DNA of 64,000 nt from Flavobacteriales bacterium (GTDB lineage Bacteria; Bacteroidota; Bacteroidia; Flavobacteriales_F; PHOS-HE28). Below, piece by piece: positions 57,336-64,000 of the stretch. The first letter of the stretch is position 1, and the number at the start of each line of letters is the position of its first letter. The notes under the pieces were generated by a model, which was given only the letters and a program-made list of their open reading frames with translations, made no database searches and was not told the origin of the DNA. A program made the translations under genes and the position numbers. Where the stretch lies: NCBI GenBank assembly GCA_016699575.1, contig CP064979.1, forward strand, positions 1,054,001-1,118,000. The letters run 5' to 3'.

Positions 57336-57863
57336 TTACCTCACCGCCGTGGAACCATCACGTCGCTTCAGCAGCGCGGCGCAAATAAGGCTGATGGCCA
57401 GACCGATGGGCAGGATCTCCATGTAGGTGAAGCCGATCTTCACCGCGGGGTTCTTGTAGTGCTCGGCCATTTCGCGGAAGTCGGCCAGTTCGGCTTCCAC
57501 CTCGGCTGCGGGCATGTCGCTGCTCTCCAGTTCGGTCTTGTAGTACTCGTAGTACTCGGCCATATAGTCATTGCCGGACGTGGCACTGAGCACCATCCAC
57601 GAGGCGACATAGACCGTGGAGACGAAGAGCGTGATGTACAGGCCCAGTAGAAAAGCCCTGCCGAAGGTGATGGCACCGCCGAGGTGCTTGTCGCGGTAGC
57701 CCTTCACGGCGAAAAAGATGGTGCTGAGGGCGATGACCATGGTCGTGTAGCCGATCCACAGGCCGCTGTCGAAGTCGTGGTCCTTGCCGCCGAGGGTGAG
57801 CCACATCATGGCCGACACGATGATGCCGCCGATGATGCCGTACGTGAGGATGGTCCTCTTCAT
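57336..57863 (-). CDS. DUF4199 family membrane protein
   Basis: 175 residues with four membrane helices (TILTYGIIGGIIVSAMMW, YTTMVIALSTIFFAVKGY, AFLLGLYITLFVSTVYVASW and IGLAISLICAAL) and a charged loop EYYEYYKTELESSDMPAA. It matches DUF4199, a Bacteroidota family of unknown role. It is downstream of a membrane-bound LuxR-type regulator on the same strand. The frame is open further upstream, but ATG 57863 gives the normal MKRTILTYG start. Confidence 0.87.
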   Translation of the reverse strand: MKRTILTYGIIGGIIVSAMMWLTLGGKDHDFDSGLWIGYTTMVIALSTIFFAVKGYRDKHLGGAITFGRAFLLGLYITLFVSTVYVASWMVLSATSGNDYMAEYYEYYKTELESSDMPAAEVEAELADFREMAEHYKNPAVKIGFTYMEILPIGLAISLICAALLKRRDGSTAVR

Positions 57864-57975
57864 GGGGTGTTGGTTTTGGCTGCGAACCAAGGTGAACGAG
57901 TGCGAAGTCGCATCATACCAAAGCAGGGATCGCATCCCTTGAGGCGAAGATCCATACCAAAGGATGAGCAGGTTT

Positions 57976-58452
57976 TCAGGTGATGAGGCCCAGGGACTTG
58001 GCCTTGTGCACAGCTTCAGTGCGGCGGCGGACGTCCAACTTGACGAAGAGGTTCGAGGAGTGCGACTTGACGGTGGGCAGGGAGATAAAGAGCCGGTCGG
58101 CGATCTCCTGGTTGGACAGGCCTTGGGCCATGAGGACGAGCACTTCGTGCTCCCGCTCACTGATGCCGGTGCGACGCAGCATCTCCTCATCCAACTGCTT
58201 GGGCTCTTGGGCGGTGGCTGTGGTCTTGCGGTAGAGCAGCTTGGACCCGACCCAGATGCCGAGGGCCGTAAAGAGGAGCGCAACCACGCCGACGTACACT
58301 TCCACGGACAAGTCGCGGAGGAGAAAGCGGTATTGGAAGAACTTCAGGGCGAAGACCAGCGCAGCCAGTGCAAGTCCATAGATCGCAATGGTGCGCACGT
58401 ACGCTTTGCGGCGGGGTGCGTCTGCGGTCAGCATCCGTTCTTCCCGTTCCAT
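57976..58452 (-). CDS. membrane-anchored LuxR-type DNA-binding protein
   Basis: 158 residues. Two N-terminal helices (IAIYGLALAALVFALKFF and VYVGVVALLFTALGIWVG) are followed by a linker and a LuxR/GerE helix-turn-helix: ISEREHEVLVLMAQGLSNQE with ADRLFISLPTVKSHSSNLFV. No sensor or receiver domain is present. This is a one-component, membrane-tethered regulator. DUF4199 follows in the same direction with a 112-base gap and may be its target or partner (inference). Confidence 0.87.
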   Translation of the reverse strand: MEREERMLTADAPRRKAYVRTIAIYGLALAALVFALKFFQYRFLLRDLSVEVYVGVVALLFTALGIWVGSKLLYRKTTATAQEPKQLDEEMLRRTGISEREHEVLVLMAQGLSNQEIADRLFISLPTVKSHSSNLFVKLDVRRRTEAVHKAKSLGLIT

Positions 58453-58511
58453 TGGGCGCCGAAGTTCGGGCGCAAAGCCTTCCCACCTGGCATGCTCTGC
58501 GGTCGGCGCTT

Positions 58512-58979
58512 TTACCGGATGTCCTTCAAGACGAACTGCCGCGGCCCCGGGCCGGTGGTGTAGTGCAACTGCCGGTCGTCGCGGCCATCGGTGCGGTGCC
58601 GCATGCCCCGTTCGAAACGGACGATCGTGAACTCGGCAGCGCCCTGAGCGAACCGCCCGAACACGTTGAGGTAGGCAAAACTCTCAGAGCGATCGTAGTG
58701 CTCAGCTTGCGCGGGATCGATGATGCGGACGACTGTGCGACCCATGGTGTCGGGCAAGGCAATGGCAGGAAAGTCGGGATGGTGGCCGATGAAGAGCGTG
58801 TCAGGTACCGGCGCTTGGGTCCTGGCCATCGTCTCGATGTAATGGTGGATGGCGGTGCGGTAGTCGAAGGCGGTATCCACGGGCGTTTGCTCTGAGGACG
58901 CGCGCGCGGCTGGCGCACTCGGCGGCGATGTGGCGCAGGCCGTGAGGGTGAAAACCAAGGAGAACAGCATTGCGCGCAT
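58512..58979 (-). CDS. small lipoprotein of unknown function
   Basis: 155 residues. The N-terminus is a lipoprotein signal with lipobox FTLTACAT. The body contains DTLFIGHHPDFPAIALPDTM and TVVRIIDPAQAEHYDRS, then QFVLKDIR at the end; no family recognised. It lies leftward between the DUF1801 gene and the LuxR gene, with short gaps, so it may be co-transcribed with either. Confidence 0.7.
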   Translation of the reverse strand: MRAMLFSLVFTLTACATSPPSAPAARASSEQTPVDTAFDYRTAIHHYIETMARTQAPVPDTLFIGHHPDFPAIALPDTMGRTVVRIIDPAQAEHYDRSESFAYLNVFGRFAQGAAEFTIVRFERGMRHRTDGRDDRQLHYTTGPGPRQFVLKDIR

Positions 58980-58997
58980 GGGAGAAAGGTGACGCGA

Positions 58998-59510
58998 CTA
59001 CGTTGAGCGCTTCGCTCGTTCGCCGGACTTCTTTCCTGAAGCACTGTCCTTCATGATCAACTCTCCGTGGCCCGTTGCTTTCAGCGGCACCTTCGCGACT
59101 TTCTCCGCCGCCTTCATCAGCGCTTCCACCTCGGGGCGCAGGAGGTCCTTGGCAGTTTCCAGCTCCAGGTAACGCGCACCTGCCTTGCCTTGAAGGAGCT
59201 TGTGCGGATCGGGGAGCCTGGCTCCGTTGGTGAGGTAGAAACGGACACCATCGGGTTCCAGGCTCAGGGCGGCGATGCCTTCGCCACCGGCATGCGTGGG
59301 CGAATAGCCGATGACGAAGTTGCGGGCGTAGTCGTAAATCAGCTCGTTCACCGTGGGGAAGCGCTTGCGCACGGCCTTGCGCGCGCTTTGAAAGAGTTCT
59401 TGGTCCTTCGCCTCGAACCTGGAAATGATGACGGCGATCCGTTGCTCGGGCGAGGGGATGCTTGCGGTCGGCAACTTGGAGGGTGTTGTGCGTTCCGGCG
59501 TTTTCGGCAT
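58998..59510 (-). CDS. DUF1801-like protein
   Basis: 170 residues. The central part, IAVIISRFEAKDQELFQSAR and FPTVNELIYDYARNFVIGYS, then YLTNGARLPDPHKLLQGKAG, is the DUF1801/YdhG-like cytoplasmic fold. The C-terminal tail is basic (SASGKKSGERAKRST). Function unknown. ATG 59510 is chosen over a longer frame that runs into the upstream repeat element. Confidence 0.75.
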   Translation of the reverse strand: MPKTPERTTPSKLPTASIPSPEQRIAVIISRFEAKDQELFQSARKAVRKRFPTVNELIYDYARNFVIGYSPTHAGGEGIAALSLEPDGVRFYLTNGARLPDPHKLLQGKAGARYLELETAKDLLRPEVEALMKAAEKVAKVPLKATGHGELIMKDSASGKKSGERAKRST

Positions 59511-59570
59511 GATCCGAAAGTAGGGAACCAAGACCCGAACACACCGGCGCTTGGAAGCAGCAGTCATCGG

Positions 59571-59685
59571 GTAGACCGGTGCGGCCCGTACCACCGTATC
59601 CACCCTGTCCACCCGAGCGTGAGCCGAAGCTGTACGCGGCAGGCAGGCCTGCCTACCGCAGGCAGGCCCGCAAGGGCGGAACGAG
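59571..59685. repeat. copy 1 of a ~120-bp repeat with palindromic head
   Basis: Its head (to about 59614) matches the right arm of the 24-bp palindrome of copy 2 with one mismatch; the left arm is internally shortened (CGGGTAGACCGGTG). Then CAGGCCTGCCT at 59644-59654 and GGAACGAG at 59678-59685 follow in the same order and nearly the same spacing as in copy 2. It lies between the DUF1801 gene and the four-helix-bundle gene. The rest of the gap to 59829 shows no gene. Confidence 0.75.
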
Positions 59686-59829
59686 GACGCTGCGTAAGGG
59701 GTTGACGGGTGGGTGCAAACGAAAGCCCGAAGAAGAGGACGGGGCAGAGCCGCTCAAGAGCAGCGGACATGGCCGACGGAGGTTTGGGTGGACACCCTGC
59801 AATGGCCGAACACCATCTACCTTGTACTC

Positions 59830-60432
59830 ATGTCCGAGAAGACCGGCGAAGGGGGCATCTACCCGAAGCATGGCGGCTTTGAGAAGCTGCTGAGCTATCA
59901 GGTGGCGGAGTTGCTCTTGGACATCACCGCGCGCTTCGTGCAGAAGCACATCGAGCCCGGCAGCCGCACACGCGACCAGATGGAACAAGCCGCGCGCAGT
60001 GGCTCTCGCAACATCGCCGAAGGCAGTGTGTTCAGTGCGACCTCGAAGAAGATCGAGATGAACCTGACCAACGTGGCGCGCGCCAGCTTGGTCGAACTGA
60101 AGAAGGACTACGAAGCGTTCCTGCGCCAACGCAAACTCACCCTGTGGCCTATCCCGGATCCGATCCGCCAGGAACTGATCGATCGGCGGTTCAAGACAGT
60201 TGATGAGGTGGCCGCATGGGGTGTTGATGTCCGCAAGCGTGCAACCGAGCGTTCCGTGCAAGAGGTCGCGGGGAATATCGGCCATGTGTATTGCATGGTG
60301 GCCATCGGTCTGTTGGATCGGCAGCTGGCCACGCTGGCCCGGGAGTTCAAAGAGAACGGCGGTTTCGGGGAGCGCTTGTACAAGCTCCGGAAGCAAGCCA
60401 AGGACAAAGGCCCCGGCGCTCCAGAGCAGTAG
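59830..60432 (+). CDS. four-helix-bundle protein with suffix domain (S23/IVP-related)
   Basis: 200 residues. Typical stretches are GGIYPKHGGFEKLLSYQVAE, RSRTRDQM-type QMEQAARSGSRNIAEGS, and MNLTNVARASLVELKKDYEA. This is the four-helix-bundle family related to proteins encoded in 23S rRNA intervening sequences, here with the longer suffix form. Molecular role is unknown. It lies between two direct copies of a palindrome-headed repeat, which suggests a mobile or cassette-like unit. ATG 59830 was chosen by family similarity. It reads opposite to the carB-side genes. Confidence 0.83.
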   Translation: MSEKTGEGGIYPKHGGFEKLLSYQVAELLLDITARFVQKHIEPGSRTRDQMEQAARSGSRNIAEGSVFSATSKKIEMNLTNVARASLVELKKDYEAFLRQRKLTLWPIPDPIRQELIDRRFKTVDEVAAWGVDVRKRATERSVQEVAGNIGHVYCMVAIGLLDRQLATLAREFKENGGFGERLYKLRKQAKDKGPGAPEQ

Positions 60433-60436
60433 CCTT

Positions 60437-60563
60437 CGGGTGGACAGGGTGGACACGGTGCGGCCCGCACCACCGTGTCCACCCTGTCCACCCGAGTGAG
60501 ACTTGCGTGAGCGATTGAAGCAGGCCTGCCTTTGAAGCCGGGTACCCCGCAGCGAGGAACGAG
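60437..60563. repeat. copy 2 of the palindrome-headed repeat, perfect 24-bp inverted repeat
   Basis: Bases 60437-60460 and 60471-60494 are exact reverse complements (24 of 24) around a 10-base loop; each arm holds two GGGTGGACA-type units. CAGGCCTGCCT (60521-60531) and GGAACGAG (60556-60563) follow as in copy 1. It starts 5 bases after the stop of the four-helix-bundle gene and could also act as its transcript end, although there is no T-run. Confidence 0.85.
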
Positions 60564-60621
60564 CGAGGAGTACGAGCGGAAAGCGCGACGGCGAGTCTTC
60601 GAGCCGGCACGCCCAAACAAC

Positions 60622-60735
60622 CTACCTGCTCAAGTACACACTCCTCTCCCCATACACCTGCCTCTGCCACGGCCCGCGCAGCCGGGCCTCGCAGTGACAA
60701 AACGGAACCTTCAGGTCCTTGATCGTAGGTCTCAT
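60622..60735 (-). pseudogene. remnant of the carB 3' end (copy C)
   Basis: This encodes 37 residues: MRPT, then IKDLKVPF, a foreign 11-residue insert, and RQVYGERSVYLSR followed by TAG. That matches the last residues of CarB (IKDLKDPFFRQVYGERSMYLSR) with an in-frame 33-bp insertion at about 60664-60697. The insert carries the hairpin GGCCCG/CGGGCC (60671-60688). It lies directly downstream of the lipoprotein gene, as the other remnant follows the membrane-protein gene. No function expected. Confidence 0.8.
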
Positions 60736-60753
60736 GCAGACTGTCATATGCGA

Positions 60754-61248
60754 CTACTCGGAACCAACGTCATAGTAGACGCTGAACATGAGTTCCGTAG
60801 TATCAGCATACCCACGCTGGTCTGGAACAAGGATGCTTCCAACAACACTGTCCTTGCCAACCTTGGTCGGTACAAACCACACTCGCCAACCAATGTCCTT
60901 ACCCTTAATGATGGTCGGTGCTCCTGCCCCATCACCCGTACCGGCCACGTTAAGAACAGGGTCGCGGTGCCGGAAAGACGAGTGCTCGCTATTCCCCGCC
61001 GCGAGGAAGACATCCATCATGCATGTATCGCCCAGCTCGACCGTGTAGCTCTTCATCTTGACCAGGCTAGCAAGGGTATTGAAAGACCACGCAATCTGGA
61101 CTTCCTTCAGCGAATCACGGTAGGCCTTCAAACTGTCCTCCAGTTCGGCAACACGGAGGTCCGACCGGGGATCCTCATGTGGTCCACGAACGCACGATGC
61201 GAGCAGTAGCGCACCACTTAGCACGGCGAGGGCTCCACAAGACTTCAT
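60754..61248 (-). CDS. hypothetical lipoprotein in the carB island
   Basis: 164 residues. The signal has lipobox ALLLASCVRG. A short coiled stretch (DLRVAELEDSLKAYRDSLKE) is followed by a beta-rich region (YTVELGDTCMMDVFLAAG, VWFVPTKVGKDSVVGSIL). The beta part is reminiscent of Bacteroidota motility or secretion protein domains, but no family is certain. Its ATG overlaps the stop of carB remnant B (ATGA). One sampled line counts 50% GC, against about 65% in carB, so it was probably acquired. Confidence 0.65.
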   Translation of the reverse strand: MKSCGALAVLSGALLLASCVRGPHEDPRSDLRVAELEDSLKAYRDSLKEVQIAWSFNTLASLVKMKSYTVELGDTCMMDVFLAAGNSEHSSFRHRDPVLNVAGTGDGAGAPTIIKGKDIGWRVWFVPTKVGKDSVVGSILVPDQRGYADTTELMFSVYYDVGSE

Positions 61249-61577
61249 CGGCTCAGGTACATAGACCGCTCCCCATACACCTGCCTGAAGAACGGATCCT
61301 TCAGATCCTTGATGAAGTAGATCGCCTCCCCCGTGCTCTTCATCTCAGGCCCCAGGCTCTTATCCACGTTCGGGAACTTGTCGAAGCTGAAGACCGGCAC
61401 CTTGATCGCATACCCATCCAACCTGGGCTTGAACTGGAAGTCCTTGAGCTTGGCGCCGAGCATCACCTTGGTGGCCCAGTTGACGTAGGGCTCGCCGTAG
61501 GCCTTGGCGATAGTGCACGTTGCGGCTGGCCCCTCCTTCAAGTCCATGAATGTAGTTCGTTGCCCGGTACTCTTCAT
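61245..61577 (-). pseudogene. remnants of the carB 3' end (copies D and B, fused)
   Basis: An open frame of 110 residues. The first part (MKSTGQRTTFMDLKEG, 61531-61577) is a degraded copy of CarB MKSTGEAIYFIKDLKD. The rest, from IAKAYGEPYVNW to GERSMYLSR, is identical over 88 residues to the CarB C-terminus. Homology at DNA level reaches about 61527, with a small deletion near 61511 that shifts the frame there. It cannot make a working enzyme. Stop TGA overlaps the lipoprotein ATG. Confidence 0.9.
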
Positions 61578-61580
61578 GAG

Positions 61581-62189
61581 TCAATAGTACCTGTTCCAGA
61601 GAAAGACCACCAGAATGCCAACAGCCAGCAGTGGTAGAGCAACGAGCACAGGAGTCTGATCAACTCTTCTCTTCTTGAACCATGTTACACCGAGGAACAA
61701 CAGGACCAATGGACCGATCACCCAGCCCAATCGTGAATCCTTCTGCTTGGCTGCATTAAACTCTCCAACACTAGCGTACTGGCGCTTCGGTGTCGCCACG
61801 GTGAAAACTTCAATGTTGGTGCCCTCCATCATTCCTCCTTCTTCTTGACGAAGGATGCGCCTGGTGTATACATCCCTCTCCAATCCGAGGATCACTGTAT
61901 CGCCCGCAACCACATCGCTCAAGAATCGCCGTTCCAGCGCGCTATAGGCATACGTGTTCAGACTAAGCGGATGCGATACGCCACGCACATCGATCGCGAC
62001 AGTCCTATTGCCTTTGCCATACTTCTCTATGCGCGGTGCTGAGGCCGCCACTCCTTTGAACTCGACCAACTGTTCTTGCCTCAAGACTTCTCTTGTGAAA
62101 GACGAGAGCATCCACATGACAGCCAAGAGAGCGATCACAACTACGGAGAGCACATTGTCCGCAGATCGGTAGGTCTTGCCCTTCTCCAT
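61581..62189 (-). CDS. hypothetical membrane protein in the carB island
   Basis: 202 residues. One N-terminal helix (VLSVVVIALLAVMWMLSSF), a soluble middle of about 110 residues (GDTVILGLERDVYTRRILRQ) and two C-terminal helices (LGWVIGPLVLLFLGVTWF and PVLVALPLLAVGILVVFLW). The layout resembles DUF3592-type proteins, but no family is certain. It starts 13 bases past the carB stop and ends 3 bases before the start of carB remnant D. Sampled lines count 50-55% GC, lower than carB. Confidence 0.65.
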   Translation of the reverse strand: MEKGKTYRSADNVLSVVVIALLAVMWMLSSFTREVLRQEQLVEFKGVAASAPRIEKYGKGNRTVAIDVRGVSHPLSLNTYAYSALERRFLSDVVAGDTVILGLERDVYTRRILRQEEGGMMEGTNIEVFTVATPKRQYASVGEFNAAKQKDSRLGWVIGPLVLLFLGVTWFKKRRVDQTPVLVALPLLAVGILVVFLWNRYY

Positions 62190-62202
62190 TCCCCGCCGAG
62201 GA

Positions 62203-64000
62203 CTAGCGACTGAGATACATCGACCTTTCTCCGTAGACCTGCCTAAAGAACGGGTCCTTCAGGTCCTTGATGAAGTAGATCGCCTCGCCCGTGCTCTTCA
62301 TTTCAGGCCCAAGGCTCTTGTCCACGTTGGGGAACTTGTCGAAGCTGAAGACCGGCACCTTGATCGCATACCCATCCAAACGCGGCTTGAACTGGAAGTC
62401 CTTGAGCTTGGCGCCGAGCATCACCTTGGTGGCCCAGTTGACGTAGGGCTCGCCGTAGGCCTTGGCGATGAAGGGCACGGTGCGGCTCGCGCGCGGGTTG
62501 GCCTCGATCACGTACACCACTTCGTCCTTGATGGCGAACTGGATGTTCACCAGGCCCACGGTCTTCAGGGCCAGCGCGATCTTGTGCGTGTGCTCGCGGA
62601 TCTGCTGGATCACCTTCTCGCTGAGGTCGAAGGGCGGGAGCACCGCATTGCTGTCGCCGCTGTGGATGCCCGCCGGCTCGATGTGCTCCATGATGCCGAT
62701 GATGCGCACCATTTCGCCGTCGCAGATGGAATCGCTCTCCGCTTCGATGGCACCGTCGAGGAAGTGGTCGATGAGGATCTTGTTGTCGGGCATCAGGCGC
62801 AGGATGTCGAGCACCTGGTCCACGAGCTCCTCCTCGTTGATCACGATCTTCATCTTCTGGCCGCCGAGCACGTAGCTGGGGCGCACCAGCAGCGGGAAAC
62901 CGAGCTCGCGGCTGAGGCGCACGGCCTCCTCGGCGTTGTTCACGGCACCGAAGGCGGGGTACGGAATGCCCAGGTCGCGCAGCAATGAGCTGAAGCGCTC
63001 GCGGTCCTCGGCCATGTCCAGCGCGGCGTAGCTGGTGCCGATGATCCTGATGCCGTACTTCTCCAGCTTCTCGGCCAGCTTCAGCGCGGTCTGCCCGCCG
63101 AGCTGCACGATCACGCCCTCGGGCTGTTCGTGCTGGATGATGTCGTAGATGTGCTCCCAGAACACGGGCTCGAAGTAGAGCTTGTCGGCCGTGTCGAAGT
63201 CGGTGCTCACCGTCTCCGGGTTGCAGTTGATCATGATGGTCTCGTAGCCGAGCTCCTTGGCCGCGAGCACGCCATGTACGCAGCAGTAGTCGAATTCGAT
63301 GCCCTGGCCGATGCGGTTGGGGCCGCTGCCGAGCACCACGATCTTCTTCTTGTCGCTGCGCACGCTTTCGTTCTCCTCCTCGAAAGTGCTGTAGTAGTAA
63401 GGGGTCTTCGCGGGGAACTCGCCGGCGCAGGTGTCCACCAGCTTGTACACGCGTTTGATGCCGAGCTCGTTGCGCTTCTTGTACACCTGGCTCTCCAGGC
63501 AGCCGAGCAGGTGCGCGACCTGGCGATCGGCGTAGCCCTTCTGTTTCGCTTCGAAGAGCAGGTCGCGCGGGATGGTGTCGAGCGTGTACTTCTCCACTTC
63601 CTTCTCGGTGAGGATCATGTCCTCGATCTGCTTCAGGAACCAGATATCGATGCGCGTGAGCTCCTGGATCTTGCTGAAGGGAATGCCGAGCTTTATGGCA
63701 TCGTACACGTGGAAGAGGCGGCTCCAACTCGGGTTGGCGAGACTGTCCAAGAGCACGGCGGCATCGCGCGTCTCCTTGCCGTCAGCGCCCAATCCATTGC
63801 GCTTGATCTCCAGGCTCTGGCAGGCCTTCTGCAGCGCTTCCTGGAAGCTGCGGCCGATGCCCATGGTTTCACCGACGCTCTTCATCTGCACACCAAGACG
63901 ACGGTCGCTGCCCTCGAACTTGTCGAAGTTCCAGCGCGGCACTTTCACGATCACGTAATCGAGCGTGGGCTCGAAGAAGGCGCTGGTGCCGGTGATGGGG
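62203..64000 (-). CDS. carB: carbamoyl-phosphate synthase large subunit (partial, C-terminal part)
   Basis: About 598 residues visible; the 5' part is beyond the window. CarB makes carbamoyl phosphate from glutamine-derived ammonia, bicarbonate and 2 ATP for arginine and pyrimidine synthesis. Seen here are the end of the carboxyphosphate half (VQMKSVGETMGIGRS), the oligomerisation region, then the carbamoyl-phosphate ATP-grasp half (RIGQGIEFDYCCVHG, INCNPETVSTDFDTADK, VIVQLGGQTALKLA, HSGDSNAVLPP). It stops 28 residues after GPEMKSTGE, so the C-terminal allosteric domain of E. coli-type CarB is absent, as in relatives from memory. Its 3' end recurs downstream as remnants. Confidence 0.95.
   Translation of the reverse strand, partial: PITGTSAFFEPTLDYVIVKVPRWNFDKFEGSDRRLGVQMKSVGETMGIGRSFQEALQKACQSLEIKRNGLGADGKETRDAAVLLDSLANPSWSRLFHVYDAIKLGIPFSKIQELTRIDIWFLKQIEDMILTEKEVEKYTLDTIPRDLLFEAKQKGYADRQVAHLLGCLESQVYKKRNELGIKRVYKLVDTCAGEFPAKTPYYYSTFEEENESVRSDKKKIVVLGSGPNRIGQGIEFDYCCVHGVLAAKELGYETIMINCNPETVSTDFDTADKLYFEPVFWEHIYDIIQHEQPEGVIVQLGGQTALKLAEKLEKYGIRIIGTSYAALDMAEDRERFSSLLRDLGIPYPAFGAVNNAEEAVRLSRELGFPLLVRPSYVLGGQKMKIVINEEELVDQVLDILRLMPDNKILIDHFLDGAIEAESDSICDGEMVRIIGIMEHIEPAGIHSGDSNAVLPPFDLSEKVIQQIREHTHKIALALKTVGLVNIQFAIKDEVVYVIEANPRASRTVPFIAKAYGEPYVNWATKVMLGAKLKDFQFKPRLDGYAIKVPVFSFDKFPNVDKSLGPEMKSTGEAIYFIKDLKDPFFRQVYGERSMYLSR

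Noticed and set aside
60347..60700. Leftward open frame overlapping the four-helix-bundle gene end and the repeat
   Set aside because: It only reads through the palindrome and remnant C in a wrong frame; no family resemblance.
59500..62500. Integrase or transposase in the carB island
   Set aside because: No recombinase motif seen in any frame; the mobilising enzyme, if any, lies elsewhere.

Overview
The window is high-GC DNA (about 60-65% in typical hand-counted lines) from a Bacteroidota, most likely an uncultured Flavobacteriales-type organism. Evidence: three secreted proteins carry type IX secretion (T9SS) C-terminal sorting domains (35.3, 45.4 and 51.2 kb). DUF4783, DUF4834 and DUF4199 proteins and YfhO-type membrane proteins are present. 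carB ends without the C-terminal allosteric domain. Shine-Dalgarno sequences are rare. No rRNA, tRNA, CRISPR array or integrase was seen.

Layout. From 0 to 23.4 kb and again from 26.1 to 43.2 kb lies a large surface-glycan biosynthesis territory. It holds two tandem sugar-nucleotide epimerases, several SAM methyltransferases, GT2, GT4 and GT39-like glycosyltransferases, a fucosyltransferase-like protein, two flippases, three polysaccharide deacetylase-like proteins, a PIG-L deacetylase, an LpxD-like acyltransferase, a candidate polymerase and two YfhO-like membrane proteins. Housekeeping genes are embedded in or beside it: rdgB, rlmH, nadC, a BrkB/YihY membrane protein, an M1 peptidase with a beta-barrel tail and a DEAD-box helicase. 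Two neighbouring genes at 12.9-15.0 kb each carry an apparent one-base frameshift. The block at 31.8-36.5 kb has visibly lower GC.

From 45.3 to 52.7 kb are secreted or envelope proteins: a lipoprotein with a T9SS tail, a thioredoxin-like protein, a lamin-tail lipoprotein and a GEVED protein. From 52.7 to 57.3 kb is an oxidative-stress module, katG divergent from oxyR. A dyad that looks like an OxyR operator overlaps the oxyR start codon, and a clear terminator follows katG. From 57.3 to 59.5 kb are small envelope and regulatory genes.

From 59.5 to 62.5 kb is the most unusual part, an accessory island directly downstream of carB. The 3' end of carB occurs again as truncated remnants after each inserted gene, all in the same orientation. 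The longest remnant encodes 88 residues identical to the real CarB end. Its 20 codon differences from carB are all synonymous, which suggests it was once the working end of a carB gene. The pattern fits serial insertion at the carB 3' end, with each insertion supplying a replacement end. Beyond it, a four-helix-bundle gene sits between two direct copies of a repeat of about 120 bp that contains a 24-bp inverted repeat (perfect in one copy). carB itself runs off the right edge of the window.
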